Source: Dehalococcoidia bacterium
Lineage (GTDB): Bacteria; Chloroflexota; Dehalococcoidia; Bin125
DNA: 64,000 nucleotides
Assembly (NCBI GenBank): GCA_022828105.1
Contig: JAJEJC010000006.1
Location: forward strand, 62,001-126,000
Reading direction: 5' to 3'
The notes below the pieces were generated by a model that made no database searches, was not told where the DNA came from, and saw only the letters and a list, made by a program, of their open reading frames with translations. A program made the translations under genes and the position numbers. Of this stretch, positions 9,181 to 18,126 are shown in pieces (position 1 is the first letter of the stretch; the number at the start of each line of letters is the position of its first letter).

Positions 9181-9198
9181 CCCCCGCGAAGGCGGGGG
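9181..9198. repeat. Intergenic hairpin, family 2, copy a
   Basis: A perfect 7-bp stem CCCCCGC/GCGGGGG with loop GAAG, preceded by AAGTCG. The same AAGTCG plus CCCCGC hairpin layout is at 22541-22575. There is no U-run, so it is better read as a short dispersed palindrome than as an intrinsic terminator. Confidence 0.6.
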
Positions 9199-9226
9199 TG
9201 AAGCCCGCAACAGTTCTGGAGCCATC

Positions 9227-10417
9227 ATGCAGGTCAGTCTCTTCTTCCTTCCATCGGTCGGCACACGCGAGGACATTGAAGCCGGTATGGCCGGTCTGCG
9301 GCCCGAGCTGTACCAGGACACGCTCGCCGACCTGTCCGAGTTCGCGAAGGCCGGCGACGCCCTCGGATACGACTCGATCGGCTTCACCGAGCATCACTTC
9401 CACATCGAGGGATTCGAGGTCTCGCCCAATCCGGTCATGCTCGACCTCTACCTGGCCATGCAGACCGAACGCATCCGCGTCGGCCAACTCGGGCTGGTGC
9501 TGCCGGCGCAGAATCCGATCCGCGTCGCCGAGGACATCGCGATGCTCGATCACATGTCTGGCGGACGCGCAGTGGCCGGCTTCGCGCGCGGCTATCAGCG
9601 CCGCTGGGTCGACACGCTCGCCCAGCAGATCCACGGCGTGCACGCCGCCCGGCCGGGCGATCACGACGCGATCGACGCAGCCAACCGCGCCGCCTTCGAG
9701 GAGCACTTCAACATCATCCGCAAGTGCTGGACCGAGGATATGATCTCGTACCAGGGCGACGCCTGGCAGATCCCGCCCGAGGGCACGCCCTGGGACATCG
9801 AGGCGACGCGCAAGTGGGGCCGCGGCGTCGACGAAAACAACATCGTGCGCGAGATCGGGGTCGTGCCCAAGCCGCTGCAAAAGCCGCACCCGCCGATCTT
9901 CCAGCCCTTCGCATCCTCCGAGCGCACGATCCGCTGGTGCGCGCGCGAAGGCATCACCGCAATCCTGCCGCCGATGTACCCCGAGCTGCAGAATCGGCTC
10001 TACGACGTCTACCAGGAAGAAGCGGCGTCGGTCGGTCGGGAGCTCAAGCCGGGCGAGGGCCTGGGCGTGCTGCGCGACGTGATCATTACCGACACCGACG
10101 AAGAGGCGATGGAGCTCTGGCGACACTCGGCCGCATTCGCCGGCGGCGCCTGGTTCGCCCCCTTCGGATTCGCCGAGGCGCTGCGTCCCCCGGGCGGAGA
10201 GATCATGACCCCCGAGCAGCAGCTCGAAAACGGCCTCCTCTTCGCTGGAACCCTCGACTCAGTCAAGCGCCAGGTCCAGGCAATGATGGACGTCACCCCC
10301 GTCTCCTGGATCTTCATGTACCAGTACAACGGCCTCCTGACCCGAGGCCAGATCCTGAGGTCAATCGAGGAGTTCTCCGAGAAGGTCCTCCCAGAGTTCG
10401 GCGAAATCGGCGGATAA
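9227..10417 (+). CDS. LLM-class flavin-dependent oxidoreductase (luciferase-like monooxygenase)
   Basis: 396 residues. The N-terminal strand MQVSLFFLPSVG, the DSIGFTEHHFH motif near residue 50, the AEDIAMLDHMSGGRAVAGFARG segment near 100-120 and PHPPIFQPFA near 222 identify the luciferase-like TIM-barrel family. Members perform FMNH2-dependent oxygenation or C-S/C-N bond cleavage. An ATG at 9227 with GGAG nearby is the likely start. It is a paralogue of the 3055-4314 gene but diverged; a longer insert near residues 140-200 separates conserved blocks. It could act on the same pathway as the adjacent alpha/beta hydrolase; the substrate is unknown. Confidence 0.88.
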   Translation: MQVSLFFLPSVGTREDIEAGMAGLRPELYQDTLADLSEFAKAGDALGYDSIGFTEHHFHIEGFEVSPNPVMLDLYLAMQTERIRVGQLGLVLPAQNPIRVAEDIAMLDHMSGGRAVAGFARGYQRRWVDTLAQQIHGVHAARPGDHDAIDAANRAAFEEHFNIIRKCWTEDMISYQGDAWQIPPEGTPWDIEATRKWGRGVDENNIVREIGVVPKPLQKPHPPIFQPFASSERTIRWCAREGITAILPPMYPELQNRLYDVYQEEAASVGRELKPGEGLGVLRDVIITDTDEEAMELWRHSAAFAGGAWFAPFGFAEALRPPGGEIMTPEQQLENGLLFAGTLDSVKRQVQAMMDVTPVSWIFMYQYNGLLTRGQILRSIEEFSEKVLPEFGEIGG

Positions 10418-10451
10418 CGCCCCTTACGCAAGTGGTAGGCTGTAAATCGAT

Positions 10452-11921
10452 ATGAGACTCCGAAAGACCTTCCCCGATAGGGAAACATTCACCCGCGCCT
10501 TACGAGAATATCGCGCCTGCCCTACTTACTGGTACGTGCCCAAAGCACGCTCGGTGAACGACACGAACATATCCGAATGCGCGAAGGTACTCACTATTAT
10601 CGCTAACGAATACGACGGAGCAACATGGAACTACTTGACACAGAGCAGCCTGCTGGATCGCCTCATAGAGGAAGGGATCTTGAAACCCAAGGACCAGGAC
10701 AGTTCACAAGAGGATAGAAATGCACTAACCCGCATCACCAAGATTCTATTGGAGACCCTAGGACTACTTTGGGTATTCGACAATCACCGGCTCGTTATCA
10801 CCGACGTTGGAGAAGCACTACGCAACGCAGAGACTATCGAAGCAAGGCGGTCAGTAGTACAGGCACAGATCGCCAAGATTCAGTGTCCAAATCCGCTGCA
10901 AAGCAAGAGAAACCAGCGCGGCTTCAGTGGAATCGTGCCTCACCTGTTCCTGCTAGACGTCCTGAGAAGGACTGACAATGAGATATCCTTCGATGAATTC
11001 GAACTGTTCGTCAATCTCGCTCAAGATCAAGAAGACACTGATAGGATTGTCCAGTACATAACTTCATGGCGCACACTAAGTCCGGAGGAACAGAACGAAC
11101 TGCTTGAGAACTTTGATCGCATTGAAATGGCCAAACACAGCGCAACACAGTTATCATTCCTACCAAGGAAAGGCCGGCTGCCAATGGGACAAACTAGGCG
11201 TAACCGCATCCACCTTAACGCCCCTTATCAACGTGCCTTCTATTGTTACGCCGACTACCTGCTGGCCGATCGTAAGGAAAAGACGATCAGATGCACTTCG
11301 CCTTCAACTGTAGAACGCATGTTGGAGCAAGAAATCGGTCAAGTTAAAGCAACCAGGTATGAAAGCAAGGATGATTGGTTCGCCTACATGGGTGACAGCC
11401 AACAACGCCCTTCCTGGTACTCCCACTTGGCCTTTGCTGTTCAATCCGCCAAAACCGAGGAGGAAGCAAGAGAGGCAGCTTCCAAGGCAGAGGAGACACT
11501 TCCTCCTGATGAACAGCGCAGCATCCGGCGACTCCAGATAGAGAAGGATATCGAATTGTCCTATGCCAACCGTCCCGGTCTCCTGCAGGGGCTAGAGAGG
11601 GACCTAGAGTTTCAAGACAATCAGGTAGAAACGCCAATAGGGAGAATGGACTTGCTGTGCAAGGGTGCGGACGGCAAGTATGTGGTGGTGGAAATCAAGG
11701 CGGGTGCTGTGGAAGACGCCGCCTTTGGGCAGATTCTTCGCTACATCGGCTGGATTCATGAACACTTCGACTCGGGACGTGATAACGTCCGCGGCATTCT
11801 CCTAGCCAGTGAGTTCCCTGACAAGGCAAGGTACTCTAGGCTCGGCCTGATGCGGGATGATGCCGAAGAGTGGCTGAAGCTCTGCTCCCATGGATTCCCC
11901 GTGAAAGGTGAGAGTGCGTAA
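10452..11921 (+). CDS. Type II restriction endonuclease-like protein with C-terminal PD-(D/E)XK nuclease domain
   Basis: 489 residues. The C-terminal third has IGRMDLLCKG (Asp400) followed by YVVVEIKAG (Glu414, Lys416) and FGQILRYIGW, the catalytic core of the PD-(D/E)XK superfamily, closest in appearance to NucS/DUF91-like endonucleases. The first 250 residues are mostly helical and resemble the AlwI-type restriction endonuclease N-terminus; that assignment is less sure. It ends with TAA immediately before the GTG of a DNA methyltransferase, so the two form a compact restriction-modification operon. Base composition and codon use are clearly more AT-rich than the flanking genes, pointing to horizontal acquisition. 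Confidence 0.8.
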   Translation: MRLRKTFPDRETFTRALREYRACPTYWYVPKARSVNDTNISECAKVLTIIANEYDGATWNYLTQSSLLDRLIEEGILKPKDQDSSQEDRNALTRITKILLETLGLLWVFDNHRLVITDVGEALRNAETIEARRSVVQAQIAKIQCPNPLQSKRNQRGFSGIVPHLFLLDVLRRTDNEISFDEFELFVNLAQDQEDTDRIVQYITSWRTLSPEEQNELLENFDRIEMAKHSATQLSFLPRKGRLPMGQTRRNRIHLNAPYQRAFYCYADYLLADRKEKTIRCTSPSTVERMLEQEIGQVKATRYESKDDWFAYMGDSQQRPSWYSHLAFAVQSAKTEEEAREAASKAEETLPPDEQRSIRRLQIEKDIELSYANRPGLLQGLERDLEFQDNQVETPIGRMDLLCKGADGKYVVVEIKAGAVEDAAFGQILRYIGWIHEHFDSGRDNVRGILLASEFPDKARYSRLGLMRDDAEEWLKLCSHGFPVKGESA

Positions 11922-12938
11922 GTGTACAGAATACCAAGCCACTCCACGTGGCCAAACGACTTGGTCGATAAGATCGTCTGTGGGGATGCTACGCGCGCCC
12001 TCCGGGAGCTGCCTGACGCCTGCGTAGCACTTATTGTAACGAGTCCGCCATATTGGAATGCGGTCGATTACGGTGTTGACGGGCAAATCGGCCAGACCTC
12101 ATACGACGCGTACACTGCCGAGCTGCTAGAGGTGTGGCGCGAGGCCGAGCGAGTCTTGATACCCAATGGTAAACTCGCCATTGTCACGCCAATCTTGCCG
12201 ATTCCGAAGTCCGAGATGGCAAGCCAGCACACACGGCACCTAAAGAACATTGCGTTCGATATCGAGTCATCTATACTGCGTTCGGAGTTAGCGCTGCATC
12301 GGTATGGGCTTTTCGTTTGGCAGAAGCAAACGTCAAAGAAAATGTTTGGAAGCTATCCTTATCCTCCAAACATCTATGAAGACAATACCATAGAGTTCAT
12401 AAATGTTTACGTGAAGGATGGTGTCCCGCCGCCGTTGGAGAAGATAGCAAAGCAGCCCAGCCTACTTTCGCAGGATGAGTGGCGAAACCTGACGATGCAG
12501 GTTTGGCCCATGTATCCTGAGGACGTCCAGCGCGCAGGAGGGCATCCCGCTCCGTTTCCCACCGTTCTTCCGCTTCGCCTGATTCGAATGTTTTCATTCG
12601 CTGCTTGTCCCGAACGCGGTTTCGAAGGAGACATTGTAGTTGATATGTTCAACGGCTCTGGTGCTACGACTCTGGCCGCCAAGGCCTCGAACAGGCGTTG
12701 GATGGGAATTGATCTGAATCCGGAGTATTGTGCGCATGCGATAAGGCGATTGCACGATGTCAGCTCGGTGAGCCCACACCTAATCATGTTGGAGGAGGCC
12801 CGAGTTCGAGGCGCGCGTGACAGCCGGCAAGGCGATATCTTTGCCGGTGTTCGTGGTCTGCGGCGCGTTGGTGAGGACGAAGTCAGTTATGAGGCCGCAG
12901 GAGGGCACAGCGGTGATTGGCTAGAGGAGTATGAGTAA
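11922..12938 (+). CDS. DNA methyltransferase of a restriction-modification pair (beta-class order)
   Basis: 338 residues from a GTG start directly abutting the upstream nuclease stop; upstream sequence GTGAAAGGTGAGAG may serve as the ribosome site. Motif IV TSPPY is at residues 40-44 and the SAM-binding motif DMFNGSGATT at 241-250, followed by GIDLNPEYC. This IV-before-I order is the beta class, which modifies adenine N6 or cytosine N4. The 100-240 region between the motifs would hold target recognition. It should protect host DNA from the nuclease at 10452-11921. The recognition sequence cannot be deduced here. It shares the lower GC of its partner. Confidence 0.9.
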   Translation: MYRIPSHSTWPNDLVDKIVCGDATRALRELPDACVALIVTSPPYWNAVDYGVDGQIGQTSYDAYTAELLEVWREAERVLIPNGKLAIVTPILPIPKSEMASQHTRHLKNIAFDIESSILRSELALHRYGLFVWQKQTSKKMFGSYPYPPNIYEDNTIEFINVYVKDGVPPPLEKIAKQPSLLSQDEWRNLTMQVWPMYPEDVQRAGGHPAPFPTVLPLRLIRMFSFAACPERGFEGDIVVDMFNGSGATTLAAKASNRRWMGIDLNPEYCAHAIRRLHDVSSVSPHLIMLEEARVRGARDSRQGDIFAGVRGLRRVGEDEVSYEAAGGHSGDWLEEYE

Positions 12939-13076
12939 GGCACTCGCGACCAAAAGGACGACGGCGAAGCAGAGCTGTGTGAGAAGGTCTCGATTGCAGA
13001 GCCTCGCCAACAGGGCATCCAGAGCACTAGTAGTCGTCAGTGCTTCCACGGCCAAAGTACCTTCCCTGCGTGGAAG

Positions 13077-14108
13077 CTAACCCAATCGCTCCATGATCCG
13101 ACCGATGTTCGCAGGATCCGAGCGCAGCTCCCCGACCGGGAAGGACCTCACCACCTCCGACACTGCCTCGTTGATTGGCGTGGGCACCTCGACTGCCTTG
13201 CCCTGCTCGACGACCCAGCCGTTGAGGGCGTCGATCTCGACTCGGCGGCCTCGGATTACGTCCTGCAGGAAGCTGGGGCGACCGGCGCCGAGGGCCTGGG
13301 CTCCGGCGATCAGTTCGGCGTCCAACTCGGCTGGGTCGGCTCCGTTGGCGACATCGACGAATTTCTGCGAGTCGATGCCCCAGACGCCCTCGATGTTGTG
13401 GCCGTAGGCGCGGCCGACCTGGATCACCTCGGCGGCGATTCTGGTGCAGAGCCAGCGCGTGTCGTCGCGGCTTCGGACTTCGCCTGAGCCGTAGCCCGAA
13501 AGCCCGGCGATGGGATTGGCCATGCAGTTGACGGCCAGCTTGCCCCAGCGCTCGCCCCACAGATTGGTCGTCGACTCCGAGCCGGCGACGTGATTCATGA
13601 TCGCCGCGATCTCGCGGGCGCGGTCGGAGTCCGAGCCGTCCAGCTCGCCGACCTTGAAGCCGAGCGTGCGCGTGTCGGTGCGCATGCAGTGGCCCGGGTC
13701 GTACATGCCCGCGCCAATCGTGATCACGCAGCCCAGCGTGCGCTCGCGCCCGACGACGGCGGCGACGCGCTCGTCATTGATCCCGTTCTGGAAATCGACG
13801 ATCGCGCCGTCATCCCTCACCAGCGGAGAGATGAAGGCCGAGGCCCACTCGGTGTCGTAGCTCTTGACCGCGACGATGCCGATGTCGAAGAGTTCCGAGA
13901 GTTCCTGGGCCTCGTAGAGGTGCTTCGCCTGGACCGGTACGCGGATGTCGCCGATCAGCGGTCCGCTGAGTCGGAGTCCGTCGCGCTTCATTGCGTCGAT
14001 GTGCTCAACCCAGTGGTCGAACAGGGTCACGTCGTAGCCGGCGCGGGTGAGCATCCCGCCGACGACACCGCCGATGGCGCCGGCTCCGATGATGCCGATT
14101 CGGGTCAT
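13077..14108 (-). CDS. 2-dehydropantoate 2-reductase family (ketopantoate reductase-like)
   Basis: 343 residues. GIIGAGAIGG at residues 5-14 is the NADP-binding Rossmann loop, VAVKSYDT near 80 matches the family substrate-loop region, and ERWGKLAVNCMANP places the conserved catalytic lysine at 190. The C-terminal helical domain is complete. Genuine PanE makes pantoate for CoA synthesis, but paralogues in degradative operons reduce other 2-oxo acids. Its ATG overlaps the TGA of the MaoC-type gene by four bases, so it is translationally coupled to two hydratase subunits; that context favours a catabolic 2-oxoacid reductase over pantothenate synthesis. Confidence 0.85.
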   Translation of the reverse strand: MTRIGIIGAGAIGGVVGGMLTRAGYDVTLFDHWVEHIDAMKRDGLRLSGPLIGDIRVPVQAKHLYEAQELSELFDIGIVAVKSYDTEWASAFISPLVRDDGAIVDFQNGINDERVAAVVGRERTLGCVITIGAGMYDPGHCMRTDTRTLGFKVGELDGSDSDRAREIAAIMNHVAGSESTTNLWGERWGKLAVNCMANPIAGLSGYGSGEVRSRDDTRWLCTRIAAEVIQVGRAYGHNIEGVWGIDSQKFVDVANGADPAELDAELIAGAQALGAGRPSFLQDVIRGRRVEIDALNGWVVEQGKAVEVPTPINEAVSEVVRSFPVGELRSDPANIGRIMERLG

Positions 14109-14584
14109 GCGCGGGATCGCCTGGGCAGGCGGACGGTGGCCCAGCCCGGCGTGGTCACGCCGAGTCGGTCGTTCTCCAGCCAGACTTCGAGTTCGACCAG
14201 GCCGTGCTCGTCGTCAAGGTCGGACTTGCCAACCACTTTGCCGCGCGCGTGGACCTCGTCGTCGGGGATGTTCATCCGCCGCATCTCAAAGCGGAACTTC
14301 GACATCCAGCCGGCCGGTCCGGCCCAGTCGGTGACCACGCGGCAGAGCGCGGCCTGGGTCCAGCCGGTGTTGTAGAAGATCGCCGGATGGCCGGCCTCGG
14401 CCGCAAACTCCGGGTCGTGGTGGACCGGGTAGAAGTCCTGCGATCCCGAGACCTGCTCGACCATCTTGGTCCAGTCGAGGGTCAGGTCGTAGCCCTCGAT
14501 CAGGTCGCCCTCGCGGACATCTTCGAAGTACGTCTGCTCGGTCGCGATGCTGTTCGGGCTGTTCGGTGTGGTCTGAGTCGTCAT
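14105..14584 (-). CDS. MaoC-like hydratase/dehydratase subunit
   Basis: 159 residues of the hotdog fold. FEDVREGDLIEGYDLTLD at the N-terminus and SQDFYPVHHDPEFAAEAG near residue 47 form the MaoC hydratase signature, with the Asp and His expected to activate water. HPAIFYNTGWTQAAL follows. The ATG at 14584 overlaps the preceding gene's stop by four bases (ATGA) and its own stop overlaps the next start the same way, so three genes are coupled. With the neighbouring N-terminal-type subunit it probably forms a heteromeric enoyl-CoA hydratase or acyl dehydratase. Confidence 0.82.
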   Translation of the reverse strand: MTTQTTPNSPNSIATEQTYFEDVREGDLIEGYDLTLDWTKMVEQVSGSQDFYPVHHDPEFAAEAGHPAIFYNTGWTQAALCRVVTDWAGPAGWMSKFRFEMRRMNIPDDEVHARGKVVGKSDLDDEHGLVELEVWLENDRLGVTTPGWATVRLPRRSRA

Positions 14585-15129
14585 AGCGGGCGCTCGCCTT
14601 CTTCTGCTTCGACTTGATCGGGAGTCCGGTGCGTACAGAGCGTGTTGGTGCCAACCGCGACCAGCTCGCCGTCCTGGTTGGTGATCCGCATCTCGGTCTT
14701 GATCCAGACCGCGCGCGGGTCGAGTCGGATCGACTTCTCGTAGATGTCGACGACCTCGGTCTGAGTTGCAAGGTGGTCGCCGACCCGTGCCGGCCGCAGG
14801 TACTCCCACTCGGTGTTGAGGTTGATGTTGCGCTCGCCCCGAGTGGGCACCTGGCGCATGAGGGTGACGCCCTCGTCGGTCGTGGGCGGCCAGACGCCTG
14901 CCCCGGCGAAGTAGCGGGTCATCACCGGCGGCGCGATCACCGCGCCCCACTCCGACTGCTCGCCGTACTCGGGATCGAGGAAGAGCGGATTGGTGTCCTC
15001 GACCATGTGGCAGTGGCGTCGGATGCTGTCGTACTCGACCGGATAGCGCCCGCGCACCACAGGCGATGAACGCCCGATCCACTCGCGGCGCACCGCCTCA
15101 ATGTCGTAGGGCCCTTCAGCACGGACCAT
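14581..15129 (-). CDS. MaoC N-terminal-domain dehydratase subunit (FAS1-type)
   Basis: 182 residues resembling the MaoC dehydratase N-terminal family. Visible elements are VEYDSIRRHCHMVEDTNPLFLD near residues 31-53, followed by GAVIAPPVMTRYFAG and LNTEWEYLRPARVGD. In the known enzymes this domain pairs with a catalytic MaoC domain, either fused or as a separate subunit; here the partner is the next gene, sharing an ATGA overlap. The ATG at 15129 has GGAG upstream. It probably dehydrates a 3-hydroxyacyl-CoA or hydrates its enoyl form, or a mesaconyl-like substrate. Confidence 0.8.
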   Translation of the reverse strand: MVRAEGPYDIEAVRREWIGRSSPVVRGRYPVEYDSIRRHCHMVEDTNPLFLDPEYGEQSEWGAVIAPPVMTRYFAGAGVWPPTTDEGVTLMRQVPTRGERNINLNTEWEYLRPARVGDHLATQTEVVDIYEKSIRLDPRAVWIKTEMRITNQDGELVAVGTNTLCTHRTPDQVEAEEGERPL

Positions 15130-15245
15130 CGGTCAACTCCAACTTCTGCTCGACGCTCTGTGGGTAGACTGAGGATAACGGACAGGCCAGGAGCGTCCGT
15201 GTGGAGGTCGGTGATGAACGGTGAGCCCCGCAAAGAGGACACTCA

Positions 15246-15833
15246 ATGACCACGACACAGGATCTGCAAGCGGAGTACGCCGAGGCGTGGGCGAACTTGC
15301 AAGAGGCCAAGCAGAGAATGGTTGAGGTATCGCGGCGGATTGGGCCGGAGCGGGTCGAGGACTACGAACTGCAGGGGCGCGAGGGCAGCGTGAGGCTGTC
15401 TGAGATGTTCGGCGACAAGCAGGACCTCATCCTGATCCACAACATGGGATCGGAGTGCCCCTATTGCACGATGTGGGCTGACGAGTTCCAGGGAGTGCTA
15501 CGGCACCTGCAGGACCGGGCCGGGTTTGTGGTAGTGTCTCCGAACAGCGTGGACGTGCAGCAGGCGCTGCGGAAGAAGCGGGGCTGGACGTTCGAGATGT
15601 ACTCGGCTGAAGGCACCTCGTTCATCAGGGACATGGGCTTCGAGTCCGACGGGGTCTCATACAACTCCAACGCCATGCCGGGAGTGTCGACGTTTCGCAA
15701 GAATGCCGACGGCGCCATCGACCGTATCGCGCGGGACTTCTTCGGTCCGGGCGACCTCTACTGCGGCGCCTGGCACCTGTTCGACCTGCTGGCGGACGGC
15801 GCAGACGGCTGGGAAGCGAAGCTGGAGTACTAG
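15246..15833 (+). CDS. DUF899-type thioredoxin-fold protein
   Basis: 195 residues. An N-terminal helical segment (residues 5-32) precedes a thioredoxin-like core with HNMGSECPYCTMWADEF, giving a CxxC pair at Cys71/Cys74. VVSPNSVDVQQALRKKRGW and the C-terminal FFGPGDLYCGAWHLFDLL are characteristic of the DUF899 family. Function of the family is not established; a redox or peroxiredoxin-like role is plausible from the fold. It stands alone between the divergent MaoC operon and the convergent enoyl-CoA hydratase. Confidence 0.8.
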   Translation: MTTTQDLQAEYAEAWANLQEAKQRMVEVSRRIGPERVEDYELQGREGSVRLSEMFGDKQDLILIHNMGSECPYCTMWADEFQGVLRHLQDRAGFVVVSPNSVDVQQALRKKRGWTFEMYSAEGTSFIRDMGFESDGVSYNSNAMPGVSTFRKNADGAIDRIARDFFGPGDLYCGAWHLFDLLADGADGWEAKLEY

Positions 15834-15847
15834 GTACTCGTGCGCGC

Positions 15848-16714
15848 TTACTGCTCACTCCGCGGACCGAACGGCTCCGGGATGAACGGTTCGTCGCGGG
15901 CGCGGAGGAATGCGCCGAAGCCGCCGGTCTCCCGGGCCGCGTCGAGATGCGCCACTTCAGGGCCATCCGCCGAGGCCTCGACCATCGTCGACAACATCGA
16001 ACCCACGTTGAGCGCGTTGCGCAGGCCCATCGCTTCGAGTCCCCGCGAGGTGATCAGTTTGTTGTAGCGGATCGAGTGCGACGGCACTTGCGCCAACCGA
16101 CGCGCGAGGGCGTCGGCCCGATCCATCAGATCCTCCGCGGGCACGATCTCGTTGATTACGCCGATCCGCAGCGCTTCCTGGGCGTCGAAGTGGTCGCCGG
16201 TCAGCGCGTAGCGGTGAGCGGTCTTCCAGCCGGCCAGCGCGGCAAAGAGCACCGAGCTGTTCGAGATCATCCGCACTTCGGGCTGGGCGAAGACGGCGCG
16301 GTCCGAGGCGAGCGTGATGTCGGCCGCCAGCGAGTACCAGAAGCCGCCGCCGATGCACCAGCCGTTGACGGCGGCGATGATCGGCTTCTCCAGCGTCATC
16401 AAGTGCATCATCATGTCCGGATTGCGCGACGAGAACCGGAACCAGCGCTCGAGGTGCTCGGAAACCGGTTGTGTCGGTCCGCCGACCTCGCTCTCGATGC
16501 CCGAACCAGCAATGTTGTAGCCGGACGAGAACGCGCGGCCGGCGCCGGTGAAGATGATCGATCGCGCCGACGGATCGGCGTTGGCCTGATCCAGCGCGTC
16601 GTGGAACTCGCGCTCCAGGGCAGGCGTGATCGCGTTGAGCGTCTCGGGGTTGTTCCAGGTGATCGTGACGACCGGACCGTCCTGCTCGTAGAGGATGTGC
16701 TCGTAATCGGGCAT
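15848..16714 (-). CDS. Enoyl-CoA hydratase/isomerase family protein
   Basis: 288 residues of the crotonase fold. The NNPETLNAITPALEREF segment at residues 21-38, FSSGYNIAG near 63, and AAVNGWCIGGGFWYSLAADI near 115-134 form the CoA-binding pocket and oxyanion hole. Acidic catalytic positions of classical hydratases appear partly changed (QPEVRMISNSS near 145), so an isomerase, decarboxylase or hydrolase activity is possible. The divergent neighbour is the first of three CoA-transferases, separated by 75 bases, which suggests action on a CoA thioester made by them. Confidence 0.86.
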   Translation of the reverse strand: MPDYEHILYEQDGPVVTITWNNPETLNAITPALEREFHDALDQANADPSARSIIFTGAGRAFSSGYNIAGSGIESEVGGPTQPVSEHLERWFRFSSRNPDMMMHLMTLEKPIIAAVNGWCIGGGFWYSLAADITLASDRAVFAQPEVRMISNSSVLFAALAGWKTAHRYALTGDHFDAQEALRIGVINEIVPAEDLMDRADALARRLAQVPSHSIRYNKLITSRGLEAMGLRNALNVGSMLSTMVEASADGPEVAHLDAARETGGFGAFLRARDEPFIPEPFGPRSEQ

Positions 16715-16789
16715 GGCGCATCTCGCTTTCGCTTGCTGATCAGAGTCTAGGCACAGACCTCGCGTACGCTGCGCCTTCGAGGAGCCGAT

Positions 16790-18082
16790 ATGCCCGGACC
16801 GCTCGACGGGATCAAGGTGCTGGAGTTGGCGCAGATCATCGCCGGACCATTCTGCGGCACGGCGCTTGCCGACCTGGGCGCGGACGTCGTCAAGCTCGAG
16901 TCGCCCCAGGGCGACGCCTCACGCCGCATCGGTCAGTTCGCTCCGGGCGAGAGCAAGGCCTTCCACGGCCTCAACCGCGGCAAGCGGGGGATCGTGCTCG
17001 ACCTCAGCTCATCGCCCGGACAGTCCGTCGCGCATCGCCTGATTCCACAGTTCGATGTCTTCGTCACCAACGTCCGTCCCGGCGTGGCGGAGCGCATTGC
17101 GATGGACTACGACACGCTCGCCCGCTTGCGGCCCGATCTGATTTACCTGGAAGTGACCGGCTACGGCACGCGCGGACCGAGCGCGCAGCGGGCCGGCTCC
17201 GATGTCGTCGTGCAGGCGTATTCGGGCCTGCTCGCCGGCGACATGAAAGTCGATCGGCGTGGCGCGCCGGAGCCGATCACGGCATCCGCGCCGTCCGACT
17301 ACGTCGCCGCGCTGGGCGGCGCGATGGGTGTCTGTGCGGCGCTGTTTCATCGCCAGCGCACGGGCGAGGGTCAGCGCATTGCCACCACACTGCTGGGCGC
17401 GGGGCTCGCGCTGCAGGCCCCCTGGGCCGGCGACGTGCCGGTCTCGGACGCGATCCTGATCGAGCCGCTGCGCCGGATGATGTCGGAGATGCGCGAGGCG
17501 GGCGCGAGCTATGCCGAGCTGATCGACGCCCGCCGTAGCCGCCCGAACCAGGGCAGGGCATTCCGCATCTACTACGCCGGCTATCCGGTCAAGGACGGCG
17601 CGATCATCCTCGGCGCGCTCACGCCACAGAATCGCGACCAGATCCGCCGCGCCCTGGGCATCGTCGACGATCCCACCGACGACGACGACTTCAACGCCAT
17701 CGGTCCGGACGCCGACGCCATCGTGTCGCGGATTGAAGAACAGATTCGCTCCGCGCTGGCCGGCGGCACCATCGAGGAGTGGATGGCGAAACTCGATGCC
17801 GTCGGCGCTCCCGCCTCGCCCGTCAACTGGCTCGAAGACATGGCCGACGATCCGCAAGTCGTGGCGATGGACATGATGCCCACGATCGAGCATCCCCTCA
17901 CCGGTCCCGAGCGCCAGGTCGGCCCATTGGTCCAGATGTCGAAAAGCACCACCGGCTCGGACCGCTCGTCGCCGCCCCTTGACGCAGACACCGACGCCGT
18001 CCTCCGGAAGCACGGCTTCACCGACGACGAAATCGGCAGTTTGCGCGCCGCAGGCGTTGTCGGAGCCGACGCAAGCGGCTAG
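16790..18082 (+). CDS. CaiB/BaiF family III CoA-transferase, tandem copy 1
   Basis: 430 residues. The N-terminal GIKVLELAQIIAGPFCG, LGADVVKLESPQGD and NRGKRGIVLDL are class III CoA-transferase signatures. SDYVAALGGAMGVCAALFHR puts the catalytic aspartate at residue 170, equivalent in position to Asp169 of formyl-CoA transferase. The enzyme moves CoA between carboxylic acids through an aspartyl-CoA intermediate. GAGGAG precedes the ATG. First of three consecutive paralogues in one direction (gaps 44 and 18 bases); it is the most diverged of the three, for example LLAGDMKVDRRGAPEP where the other two share LM(A/V)GD. Confidence 0.92.
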   Translation: MPGPLDGIKVLELAQIIAGPFCGTALADLGADVVKLESPQGDASRRIGQFAPGESKAFHGLNRGKRGIVLDLSSSPGQSVAHRLIPQFDVFVTNVRPGVAERIAMDYDTLARLRPDLIYLEVTGYGTRGPSAQRAGSDVVVQAYSGLLAGDMKVDRRGAPEPITASAPSDYVAALGGAMGVCAALFHRQRTGEGQRIATTLLGAGLALQAPWAGDVPVSDAILIEPLRRMMSEMREAGASYAELIDARRSRPNQGRAFRIYYAGYPVKDGAIILGALTPQNRDQIRRALGIVDDPTDDDDFNAIGPDADAIVSRIEEQIRSALAGGTIEEWMAKLDAVGAPASPVNWLEDMADDPQVVAMDMMPTIEHPLTGPERQVGPLVQMSKSTTGSDRSSPPLDADTDAVLRKHGFTDDEIGSLRAAGVVGADASG

Positions 18083-18126
18083 TTGCCTATCCTCACTCAA
18101 ACTCGCTTTACAGCAAGGAGACTCCG

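Noticed and set aside
9181-9198. Hairpin as an intrinsic terminator
   Set aside because: No U-tract follows, and a related sequence sits ahead of another gene at 22541-22575.
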